Source: Hansfordia pulvinata (Eukaryota > Ascomycota > Sordariomycetes > Xylariales). Taken from it: DNA of 64,000 nucleotides. The position numbers and the translations under genes were made by a program. The notes under the pieces were generated by a model. It did not search any database. It saw only the letters and a list, made by a program, of their open reading frames with translations, and was not told the origin of the DNA. The stretch covers positions 3,968,001 through 4,032,000 of the forward strand of contig BJKQ01000002.1 in the NCBI GenBank assembly GCA_006538405.1. Direction: 5' to 3'. This document shows, in pieces, positions 1-10,255 of this stretch. Each line of letters opens with the position of its first letter. Position 1 is the stretch's first letter.

Positions 1-61
1 CAAGACGGGCCTAGAAGCGAGGGGCCGGCGCCCACCACACAGTGAATTGCTTGGTGCTTAC

Positions 62-235
62 GTTTGTGATGACAGTGTGGCCATCGTGAGAGGCCACAAA
101 GTCCTTGACCTTGGACGGCGGGGCATTCGCTAACCGGTTGCCACCAATGAAGTGGTCGGCGATCTTGTGCTTCTCAGCGTAAGACGCCTTCCCATTGGCG
201 ACGGGCACCGTTCGCTTGCCATTGGTGTCGGCCAT
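62..235 (-). CDS. acc1: Acetyl-CoA carboxylase, first coding exon (partial)
   Basis: This is the first coding exon of the multifunctional biotin enzyme that carboxylates acetyl-CoA to malonyl-CoA, the first committed step of cytosolic fatty-acid synthesis. The 58 codons start at ATG 235 and end in ...HDGHTVITN, directly followed by a GTAAGC donor in phase 0. The stretch HFIGGNRLANAPPSKVKDFV and the DGHTVITN end match, from memory, the N-terminus of fungal Acc1, just before the biotin-carboxylase domain. The intron (from base 61 downward) and the rest of this protein of over 2,000 residues lie outside the window. An open frame continues past the donor to base 11, but it would interrupt a conserved segment, so splicing is preferred. 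The identification rests on a short segment. Confidence 0.88.
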
Positions 236-1557
236 GGTCGGCGGGGGAGGGGTTGATTTTGAAGAGGGATGAAATGAGCTGGCTGGTCCGGTACAGCGCA
301 GCAGGGGTAGTTTAAAAACGGCGCCACCCGAATCAAAGTCAACTAGCTTGACTTTGGGACAGCAGGTGGTACGTAGGAAAACACGCAGGTCGAGGGGGGG
401 AGTCGGCCGGTGTCCGGAGGAGTCGTGAAGCCGTTCAAAGTCGCCGGGGGTAATTAGGATGAACGGCGGAGGGGCGCGCGTTCAGGGTCGGGGGGAGAAT
501 GTCTGCAGGGAGATGGGACATTAGCTCTGCTCTTGGATCAAGTTCTCAAGGTTCTCAAGTTCTCCGGCAGCAGCCGTGGCCTGAATGTGTTGATGGCAGG
601 CTGTCTCATCTTATACATGCAGAGCTGTACCTGACAAGCTCAAAGTCATGCCAGACGAAGAAATCGAGGGGCGTCGCTAAGCACGACGGGCTCCATGGTG
701 GGCTTGCCTTGGCGGAAGCAGCGTCGAGTGGCACCCAGAGCAGGCAAAATGTCTGAATATCCAGGCTCGGACCTGGGCTTGAGCAGCCCTCGATCTCAGG
801 TTCAGCTGTGGCTGCTTCGGCAGAACCGGCCAGGTTGAACGCACGCGGGAAAGGTTGAGCCCTGGACGGCCTCGATCGATGTCCGGACAGCAGAGGCCGA
901 TGACACGGTGGGGAGGAACGGGGAGGCGGGCACAGATCGCCGTACACTGGCGCAGAGGCAAAACTTACACACAAAGCAGGACAGAGGCCGGGGGGTGGCT
1001 GTCCTTCGTCGGGGTATAGCGGCGAGGAGGAGGGGAGGGGAGGATGGTGCGTGCAGAAGGCAAGTTAAGCTTGGTCCCGGCTTGTATAAAGTAGGTAATT
1101 ATGATTACACAAACAAGCACAGGCGGCAGAACCCTGATGAAGTGGCGGTGATGGAGAGAGTCGGGTGTCTGCACGGGGCGAGGAGAGGGTGGAGGAGGAA
1201 GAAGGGGGGGAGGGAGCAGATCAGTGTAAATCTTTCTTGCAAGCCGACGTGTCGCGAGGCGGCCCGGACACAGCCCAGAGATATAACAATAATGGATGGC
1301 AGCAGCCAAGATGGTCTCCCCAGCAAGTCCAGGCCGTCGCTACCTCCTGCACGCGATAAAGCCGCCACACATCCAACAGTACGAGTACCTGCGGTGGTCT
1401 CCTTTCACGCTGCAAGTGCGAGTACCCGGCCCCGTACGCCCGTTCCCATGCACGGAAATGCCCAATATCTCACGGAAGGTATCAGAAAAAAAAAGTTGGC
1501 TGCTATCCAGGAGAGGTATGGGTACAGGGACCCCGAGAGTGTCGAGCTGCCCGCACT

Positions 1558-1569
1558 ACGAGTACTCGT
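1558..1569. repeat. ACGAGTACTCGT palindrome, copy 1
   Basis: Perfect 12-base palindrome in non-coding DNA, one of six perfect copies in the window. Confidence 0.85.
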
Positions 1570-2865
1570 GGAGCGCGGACGCGATCAACAGGGAATACCT
1601 CATTGCCGGCGGGGTTGCGGTCGGCGGGCAAGTACATTCAGGGAGGTACTTTGCAGGCCCTTGCTGGGGCCCAATGGTGGGGCAAAGGGTGCGGTGCCCC
1701 GATGCGCAACCAGCGAAAGGTGCGGGAGGTGCGCAGCTGAGCGGTGACACTATTCCCGCTGTACTCGTAGGCCTTGCGCTAGACTGCAAGCCGGCAGCGG
1801 TGGGGCACATTGGGCCATGCTGGCCAATGACAGTCGGCTCCGGGGCGTTGGGGAGATCCCCCAAGGTTCAAGGGGCCAGGAGGAAAAAAGATGGGAGAAA
1901 CGATGGGAGAGACCCAGGCCCAGCGATCGGTAAGAGCTGGCCGGGACACGGTACCTGCTGATGCACGAGTACCGCTCGTGCGCGTCTCAGTCCTGTTACT
2001 CGTATCGTGAGGACGAGCATCCCGTCATCCTGGTGGAATGCACCGAAAGGCCTTTGTTCGGGGTTGGTTGACAGCGGGTTTTCCTTGCGGGCTCCTTGGG
2101 AGTTGTGGGAGTCTCGTCGCAGTACAACAACCTTCCAAGTTCTCGGCAGGGACACAATATCAACACTGCTCGTATCATTATCACCAGTGCGGTTAAGTAC
2201 AAGCGCCTCACTGCCTGCACGGTATGGGTGCCCAGGATAGCTCCAGTCCTGCCCCCCTGGTCTACGCGAGGTACCAAGACCATCAACCCCGCGGTTGTGC
2301 ATTATCTGGCCAGCAACAGGTCGACCAGCACGTAGATAGCCCGATTCCCCCCGGCCAGCCCGGTCGGAACTGTGTGTTGTGGAGGCTCCTGGGCGAATCC
2401 CTGAGGCTATCTGAGCCGGAGGCCGCGTAGATGTCAACGCCGCAACTTTGTATTTGGTCTGTATGGGCTTCGACTTGTACGTACGGAACACGGAGTCAGC
2501 CGGCGCTCCTTGTGTAACGCCGGGATAGGCTCGCCTGCAAGTGAGCGTTCCAGGGGCTTGTCTTCCACATACCACTCTGCGTACCAGGTAGTCTTTGGAT
2601 GACCGAGGACAAATAGAACAGGTGCAGATTATCAACAGCACTATTTCGCGGGGAGAACCCAGAGAGAGAGCACACCCGCAGAAGGATATCCATTGAAGCT
2701 GTTGATGAGGTACTGGTACAGGTTGCCGCATTGGCCATGATCATGGTACTACCAAAAGAGGGCAAGTGGGTTGGTGGGGTCGAGAAACACTTTGATGGCA
2801 TCAACGCTTGCATTGCCACGGCAATCAGAGACACCGCTGTGAGGACTGGGCGTGTGGGTGTCCAG

Positions 2866-2879
2866 TACGAGTACTCGTA
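2866..2879. repeat. TACGAGTACTCGTA palindrome, copy 2
   Basis: Perfect 14-base palindrome, preceded by GTCCAG and followed by ATAAG. Confidence 0.9.
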
Positions 2880-3613
2880 ATAAGAGCATGCCAATTTTCG
2901 TTTCTTTTTTTCTTCTCTCCCACCTGCCCTTGCGCCAACGCGGAAACCATTGATTGATGCCACGATGGCGCCCACAGAGCCGCGGGTGGACGGCGACGGG
3001 CTGGAACATGCGCCAAATATCGACTGCGAGGACAACGCACGTCAGCCAAGTAGACGTTCGTAGATAATTTGCATGACTAGGTATCTACCTACCTAATTCG
3101 CAGGCAAGTGATCGATGTCCCCTATGGTGTGCGTATGGCGACTGTGGCACTGTCTGCCATCTGCCTGTCTGCGCGTACTCGAATCTCTCGTCGAAACCCC
3201 CCAGCCGATGAATGCAACCTGGAACTGGAGTCATCAACTGGGAACGGTCCCGTTTCACAGTCTGGTGGTGGTGGATGGGCGGCGATAGAGACCACGCCCG
3301 CTGCGAGTACTCTTCACTGTTGCCCCAGGCTCAATTGTTGGGGTAAAGTCGACGAGGCGGGACGGCGGGCAGGGGCCCAGGTCGGTCCCCGTAACTCGCT
3401 CGCTACCATCCATCTAGTAGGTACGGTACGGGACACGACTGTCCCGGCCCAAGTGCGCCCAGCACCCGGTGCCAGTGGATTAGGGGAACGTGGGAGACTG
3501 TAGACGGTACGGAGTGCGAGAAGTAGGTACCTGCCCGGCAGTAGTGCGGTTCATCAGTCGCTTGGTTCCAATGCCATACTCCGTACAGGTCTTGGAGTCC
3601 TTGGATGTCGCCA

Positions 3614-3625
3614 ACGAGTACTCGT
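3614..3625. repeat. ACGAGTACTCGT palindrome, copy 3
   Basis: Perfect 12-base palindrome followed by ATCC, 750 bases from copy 2. Confidence 0.85.
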
Positions 3626-6191
3626 ATCCTCGTAGCTGAAATCGGGTTGGCGGGGCCGCCACCATCTGAGCGGGCCCACCGGCGACGGCACTCCCACCGA
3701 CGTCTTTCTCCCCCTGTGCCCCCTCCAACACACGGAACGCTCCACGAGATGTGCCGACCATTGAACCAAGCAAAGCGGTGCGCGCCCATCGTCAGCCGCC
3801 TGGAGACTCGACCCTCGACCCGTCCGTCCGCGGAAACCGACCCATGCCGTCGCCTCAACGGCCGCTACCGTTGGATTGCAGGCACTTCTACGGGTACCCG
3901 TACCTGCTACGCTTCCACCATCCTCTCGGCCCCGGGCTTGATCGCTCGGACTCCATCCCAGTTCGCCCTCACGGCTTCCGCGGACCCGTCATCCATCTGC
4001 CCGCAACGCATCCCGGCCCTTTGCCAAAACTCAAAAACCGCACCTCCGTTCCCGCTCACTTCGCAATTCCCCAGTCCCGGATCCGATTCGCTTGGCCTTT
4101 GATGAGTTTGCTGCCCAGCCCATCTGGTCTCCACCCCAAGTCTTTCTCCGGTCCCAATCCTGTACTCGCACTACAGATATCCCGACAGCTCGACTACCTA
4201 CGTACTCCAGAATGTGCTATACGGATGCCGGTACCTGGGTCTGCGGTTGACAACAAGGCGGTGATACACCTGGATGGTGCTCCCAGTAGGCAGTCTAAAA
4301 GCTGGACCTGACGCCCTTCGCTTGGCACTCACAGACAACGTTCCTTGGGGAAGTTCCGCGGCCGTCCCGTAGAACTGCTACGCCGGGTTGCGGCTCTGGT
4401 AAAAAGAAGCAGCCCCGTGGCAGCTTAGAATCCCAGCTGTAGAGGGGATATCTGGGTCCTTTCTTGAGGGCTTCTCGCGCCATGACTGGTCGCTTGGCCG
4501 GGTACCTACATGTCAGCAACCTGACATTCAGCCCCGTACCCAGGCTACAGGCCTGGCAGATCCAGGACGGACTTTGGTCGGTCCCCCATTTCCATGTCCG
4601 ACCGCTATCAGCTTACTCGGCTCTGAGCTTCGCTAGAGAACCAATCTGTGCCGGCCGGGGCGTCAACGCGTGGGTCCCGACAGCCACACGGGATGATGTG
4701 TGGACAAGCCCTCCGGACAATGGAAGTAAAGTATCGAGCATGATCCTTCGTCTCAGCCTGGGGAAGCGGAGAGGGCATCTGCAAGCGCCAACGTGAAGAA
4801 ACATGGCTGGTGATGCACCCAGTGAGCGGTACCGGCTTACAGGGCCATTCCCTGCTGACAGAACGACAAGGACTACGAACCTGGACTAATTTGACAACTC
4901 TGCTGGAGCAGACAGCCTTGTCTACAACGTAGGTGTACGAATAAGGAGGTAAGTGTGCTCGAACAACATGAAGAAGATAGAACGAGGTAGTCAACATGTG
5001 CTTGTGTGTTCGAGCGCGTTTCATTCGTATTTGCTGATACATTCTTCTATACGAGTAGAACTCCACGTGGAGTGGTCCAGCTCTCCCGCTCCATGCCCCA
5101 TCTACCAGCCGAAAAATATGCATGCCTCGCCAGTCGCCCAAGGGCCCGAGGCACGCCATAGTGTGAGGATTAGCTCCAGCAGCGCGGCCGCCAGTCCCGT
5201 CCCGGGAGTCGGGGCGCCGGGAGCAGAGACCGGGAGATGAGAGCCGGGAGCCGGCCCGTACTCGTAGGGCTGGCCGGCGGGGCGCGCGGCTTGGCATCGT
5301 ACGATTCTCCCCGGCTCTTTTCTGCGCGAGCGTCCGCGCTTCTCTTCTGACAGCGGCAGCGGCCCCTTGCATGTCAAGTGGCTCGCCCTTCGCTTCATAA
5401 GTCCATCGTCATATCGACCGGGCCACTTGCACAAGCGCAGATCATCGGCTGCGTCCTTACGTCAGTACTACATAGCTGCCCTGGGACCCCGGCTCCGCAG
5501 AACGATATCCCGGCCGCCATCCGCTCTCCTTCTTATACGTCCTCTTGTTCTCCGGCAAAGCCAGTCGCGGGACTTGATAACGCATGTTTCTTCGCAGGCC
5601 CGGAGCCATATCGATAGCGTGGGTCCGTGTGCCCTTGGTGATTCGAAAACCACAGCTGGCGTCGCTGGGCAACGGAGCATCACGATTCGCAGCGAAGCAG
5701 ACACAAACAGCTACTGGCAAGACTTTTTTCATACATCCCGATCTTCTCACCATTGTTTATCAAGAGATGAAATAAACTGAAGCCGTACAAGCGCCAGGCC
5801 AGGACAGCAGCAGATAGAAGGAAAAGAAGAAGGAAAAAGAAGAAGAAGAAGAAGATAACAGGGCGGCGAACTTTTGTTGTAGTAAAATGCGTCGGCTCGC
5901 TCTCAGCAGATGAGGATGGGGTAGGGCTACTTGGTCAGGGCCGGCATGAGACATCACCGACAGTAGCTCTCCCCAAGACAACGCGCTTGCAGAACATCCT
6001 CGTGGGCCCAGCGAGACCTGCCCGCAAAGTGCCACGGTGTCTCTCTGTGTAGTTCATCCCTACAGAGGGGAGAGGGGGGGCAGTCCAAGACAAGGGTCTC
6101 AAATGAGAAACCCCCCCCCTTTCTCCTCCCCCTCAGACGAGAACGAACCCCGCCGACTCAACCCGACTCGCCTCGCCTCGCCTCGCCTCGC

Positions 6192-6819
6192 TCAGACGCA
6201 GCTGTCGCTGCCCCGGACGAACTCCCCGTCCGAGTTCTCGCACCCGCAGACGCCGTCGCTGGGGTCCCGGATGCACCCCGTCCCGACGCCCGAGCTCTCC
6301 CCGGCGTCGCCGCCCCCCCAGAAGAAGGTCCAGTAGTCGTCGCCCGAGGCGTCCACGTCGGCGGCCGACACGGCGCACTCGTACGCGCTGCACGTCCCGT
6401 ACGGCGCCCCGTGGCTGCTGTCGTGCGCGTGGTCCGTCTGGAAGACGGCGAACGTCTGGTCGCCCGACACGCGCGTGTTGTGCGCGCACTCGGCCGCCTG
6501 GATGTCGGTCGACGTCTTGGAGGCTGCGCGCGAACAGAGCGTGTTAGTCTTTTTCACGGTGGTGCTTTGCCAAAGGGGGTAAAGGCCGAAGGACGGGAAA
6601 GGCGGAAGTTTGACAGACGAGAGGTTTTGTCTGCTCTTTGTTTTTGTTCTTTTCATCTCGCCATTCTCATGCCCCTGGAACAGAACGGTATGCGGACTTA
6701 CGGCTGCAGGCTGGCGACGACGGGTATTTCCCCTTGGTGTTGGACGTGGCCGGGTCCAGGGTCGCGGTGGCCCCGGCCGCCAGGGCGGCGACCGCGATGA
6801 GGATAGACGAGGGAAGCAT
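6192..6819 (-). CDS. Small secreted cysteine-rich protein (149 aa)
   Basis: I do not recognise the family. Two exons (6702-6819 and 6192-6523) join in phase 1 through a GTAAGT donor and a CAG acceptor to give 149 residues. The start is chosen because it opens a classic signal peptide (MLPSSILIAVAALAAGATAT). The mature part is acidic, rich in Asp, Ser and Gly, and has eight cysteines, including GTCSAYEC and the clustered end GCIRDPSDGVCGC, which suggests four disulfides. It ends in DSCV and has no membrane segment after the signal. The layout is that of a fungal small secreted protein (effector-like or cell-surface), but nothing in the sequence shows a target. A TATAAA lies 160 bases upstream of the ATG. 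Gene structure is fairly sure; function is unknown. Confidence 0.8.
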
Positions 6820-8398
6820 TCTGGCCGAGATCTCGGTCTTTGTCGGGAGCGGGCTTGGAAGAGCGTGCTGGAAAACGAGACTTGTTCGACTGAAAGGCTG
6901 TGAGCAGATCTTGGCTCGAAGGGCTTGTGCTCAAAGAGATCTCGTCCGTCTGCAGCACCGCGGGCTGGGCACGATCGATTTATACTCCTACCTTAGGTAC
7001 GCTGACGAACAGCCGCCCCGCCCTCCGGGTAAAGTCGCATGCCGTCACTTGAAACGATGTGATCGATCATGATGGAGGTTCTGTGGATTTCACAAAAGCA
7101 CAATGTAAACAAAAAAAAAACCTATCGTCCCATCTGCTCTTTGTCATCCCCGGCAAGACCCTACCGCCGCCCCCTCTGGACCGTGGGCCCGACCCGAACA
7201 GGGGGGTAGCATCGTCATTGGCCCCCGTCAGAGATATAGTGGCCCCCTCCCTGCCTTGTCTTCTCCTTTCTCCCGCGGACGCCTTCTGCGGGGGGGACGC
7301 TGCGGCTGGCCCTCTCGTGAGGGCGTGAACGACCTTCGAGCTTACACGCCGCCGGTTCTCCCGGCCGGTGCAACGCGCCTGGCCGTGCCATCCCTTTTCG
7401 AAAGTCCCCGGATATGCTTGCCCAGCGACAAGGTGTTGGGATTTTGGGGTGGGAACGTCAGGTTCGGGCCCGGGATGAAAGGGTCTATGTATCCTGGCAC
7501 TGGTTTCGAAACGCCGGCTCAAATGCAGCGACGCGTGTCGAGTCTCCGTGGCTCTCTGTGAGCTTGCTCGCTGGCTGGAGTGACAGCAGCGGAGCCGAGT
7601 CTAGGGGGTGCGGACTGACCGGAGCCACTTGCTCCGAAGAATGCATTCTTGTCGGTGTGACCATCAGCCTCATTGCTTTGCCTAGTAGTCGTACGACTTG
7701 AGCTGGCGCCCCCGGTGTATCTCTCTGTCTGGGTCCCTTGTGCCGTAGATGTAATGTAATGTTCACACGAGTCTGGATTATCATCATTTTCGATTCGCCG
7801 CCTTCAACACCCGGCTGCAAGCATCACGTTCCAGATGAGATCTCCCTGAAGCGGTCACTTTGGGCAATTTGAACAGATTGGTATATTCTATGTACTCTTC
7901 AAAGACCCCTCCACAACTTCGCAGGCCGCCTCACTTCTGCTGCCACGCCGACAATTCTGACCTCTCTTGACAGATCGCCTGGCAATCAACCTACCCGCAT
8001 CCGTCCAAGTCCCAGACCTGCCAGTGCATGGCAAAGCCTCTTGTTGACTCCTCCTCGACTCAGTATTACTATATTGGGGGGCTGAACGCCCAATGACAAA
8101 GGGAATTTATCCTAAAAATTTTAGGAAGAAAAGGTATAAATAATCCGCCGGGAACCGTCAAATGCCCTTTCTCCCAACGCCATCCAACCAAGCGCTCATC
8201 CATGGTCGTGAATCGAGCCCCACTCGGGCCCTCCAGAGAGCTGGTCGAGGTCGGCGAAAAAATTCGACAAGGCAAGATAATATCGCACGCGCCAGCTTGC
8301 AGAACGCCCCTGCCCAAGAAAGCTCCAGATAGTACATTCAATAGAACCGGCTCTCCCCAAGGTACCACCTTGGGTGTGCCAAATCCAGGTGGAGCGAA
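6820..8398. other. Intergenic region, promoter of the secreted protein gene and 3' flank of nudE
   Basis: Apart from the TATA box, nothing clearly functional is seen. A plus-strand TATAAATA near 8136 precedes a 67-codon open frame (8202-8405) that overlaps the nudE stop. It has no family features and is not called. Confidence 0.5.
6979..6984 (-). promoter_or_regulatory. Probable TATA box of the small secreted protein gene
   Basis: TATAAA read on the minus strand, inside GGAGTATAAATCGATCG, 160 bases upstream of the ATG at 6819. The position suits a TATA-type promoter with a short leader. Confidence 0.45.
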
Positions 8399-10255
8399 TC
8401 AGTAGGTCTCGCCCAGGTCGCTCAGCTTGCGGTTCCGGCCTCCCTCCTTGGTCAGGCCACCACTAGTTCTCCTGACCGAAGATGAAAGGCTGGCGCCGCC
8501 GCCGCCGCTCTGCCGACGAATCCCACTAGGACCGGGGATGGCACTGGCGGCGCCGTCCATGTCGAGTTTGCTGAAGGTGCCTCTGCGACTGGGTGTTCGC
8601 TCCGGAGGCACGAAATCTTCGTCCTCGATGCGGCTGATGGATTGCGAGTGGCCGTGCAAGCTGCCGCTCATCGAGCTCCTTGGCCGCACGCCCATTGGCG
8701 TTCGTGCGCCCGAGATGCTGGTTCGAGACATGGGCCGACCAATCTCGGACCGACTGGCGGGACGCTCGGGTCTTGCAAAACCAGACGAGATACTAGCACG
8801 ACTGCTTGGGCGAGAGATAGACGTAGCCGAGCTGTCGGGGTCGTAGTGGCCGTTGCGGTTGGGAAGCGGTCCGAAAGACAGGCGCGAAACGCCAGACGTA
8901 CTAAGCCTGGAGACGTGCTTGTTTCCACCAGTCGTGGCAGCGCCTTGGGTCGGAGTCTCGTCGGCTGCTGAGGATGCAGAGGAGCCGACGGTGCGCTTGC
9001 GCGTGCGGACTGTGACAGTGGCGGGAACTGCGTTGGACCTGGGAGAGGCTCGCGGTGGTGTGGAGACCGGAGCGGGTAGCTTGGAGCGGGCGGACTGGAC
9101 ACGGGCTTCCAGGCGTTGCATCTGAGCGGTGAGGGTGCGGATGTGGTTGAGTGAAGTGGACGAGGCCACCTTGTGGGAGGCGGAGCGTGGCGGAAGTTGG
9201 CGCGAAGGCGCGGGCGTGCGGGTGCCAGTAACAGAACGCGCGCCCGGCGGGCGCAGGCTGGGGATGGACGTCTTGGGCTTGGGCGTGATGCTGTGGTCGA
9301 CAGACGGCAGTCTGGACTTCTTGGACAGGCCGGCGGCAGGCGTCCTCATCTTGGATGCCACCTTCGGTAGAGGGGCCGAAGCGTCCGACATGGGGGGCGA
9401 TGGCGGCTCGCGCGGGGTTGCAGTGTCCTTAGTACCCTCAGTCTCACCCTCGGTGTCCGCGTTGGACTCGGACGGGGCTGCCAAAGAGACGTCGTCCGGC
9501 GGCGTAGAGATGAGCGGCGAGCTGGCTGTGGACCGCGGTGAGTTCTCAAAAGTAGGCGACTCGGGGATCGAGATGTCGGTCGAGATGGTGGACAGGTGCC
9601 GGCTCTCAGACTTCTTGATCTTGTCCTGCATGATTTCGGCCTCGATCTTCAGATCAGACAGCTCGTCACGCAAACGCTGGGCCTCGATACGGAGAGACTC
9701 GCGCTCCTGCTCGCCGATCTTGATCTCCTCCTCCATCATGACGCTGCGCTCGATGGCCACGTTGTACTTGGACTCCATGTCCTCGAGCGACGAGGTCGTG
9801 TTTCGGGCTTGGCGTTCAAAGTCATCGTTGGCGACCTCAATGTCGCGCAGCTTCAGCGTGACGGTTCTGTTGGCGTCACGCAGAACAGTGATCTCCTTCT
9901 CGAGCGTGGTCTGAGCCGCATTGCCTTCGGCCTTGGCCTTGCGGCATTTCTCCTATTGATGCGAGATGTGTCAGTAGCTTGTCCGGCTGGGCGCTCTGCA
10001 ACCTCGCGTGAATGTGCGACGTACCTTCCACTCGTCGACCTCGAACTGCAAGCCCTCGGCTTTTTGCTGAAGCTCACGCTGCTTCTTGTCTGCGCTGTCC
10101 AGATCCTTCTCCAATTCAGCCTCGAGCTCGTGGCTGGACTCGCGGAACTCGGCAAGTTCATCAGCGAGCGTCTCGTATTGTTTCTTGTACCATGCGAGCG
10201 ACTCCTCTGCCGTAGCCGACTCGGTCGGCGGCGGGGAAGATGGAGGCTCCGCCAT
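8399..10255 (-). CDS. nudE: NudE/RO11 nuclear distribution protein (dynein regulator)
   Basis: NudE binds LIS1/NudF and dynein to position nuclei and move dynein along hyphal microtubules; it acts at the cytoplasmic face of microtubules. Exon 1 (10025-10255, 77 codons) and exon 2 (8399-9952) join in phase 0 (donor GTACGT, acceptor ATAG), giving 594 residues. The N-terminus ([20 protein letters not shown]) and the heptad-rich stretch to about residue 195, including [15 protein letters not shown] and [19 protein letters not shown], form the long coiled coil typical of the family. The rest is a low-complexity Ser/Pro/Arg tail, as in other filamentous fungi. The tail ends [12 protein letters not shown]. 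The exon 2 frame is continuous with no sign of damage. The identification is firm from the coiled-coil signature. Confidence 0.93.

Larger units (their letters stand above)
236..6191. other. Gene-poor intergenic region
   Basis: About 6 kb between the acetyl-CoA carboxylase start and the end of a small secreted-protein gene. The open frames here are GC-rich, overlap on both strands and show no recognisable domains, signal peptides or convincing splice structure. It holds three ACGAGTACTCGT palindromes (1558, 2867, 3614), several single TACGAGTA/TACTCGTA octamers, TACCTACCTA tracts near 3085, a GAA-rich tract around 5820-5857, and a short TCGCC repeat at about 6170-6191 in the presumed 3' UTR of the next gene. 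The first few hundred bases presumably contain the acc1 promoter. Confidence 0.6.

Noticed and set aside
908..1961. Overlapping open frames of 221 and 279 codons on the plus strand
   Set aside because: Use non-ATG starts or lie in stop-poor GC-rich sequence; composition is Arg/Gly/Pro shadow-like and differs from the real genes here.
8202..8405. 67-codon plus-strand ORF after a TATAAATA
   Set aside because: Overlaps the nudE stop on the other strand, has no recognisable feature, and a short ORF after a TATA-like string is expected by chance.
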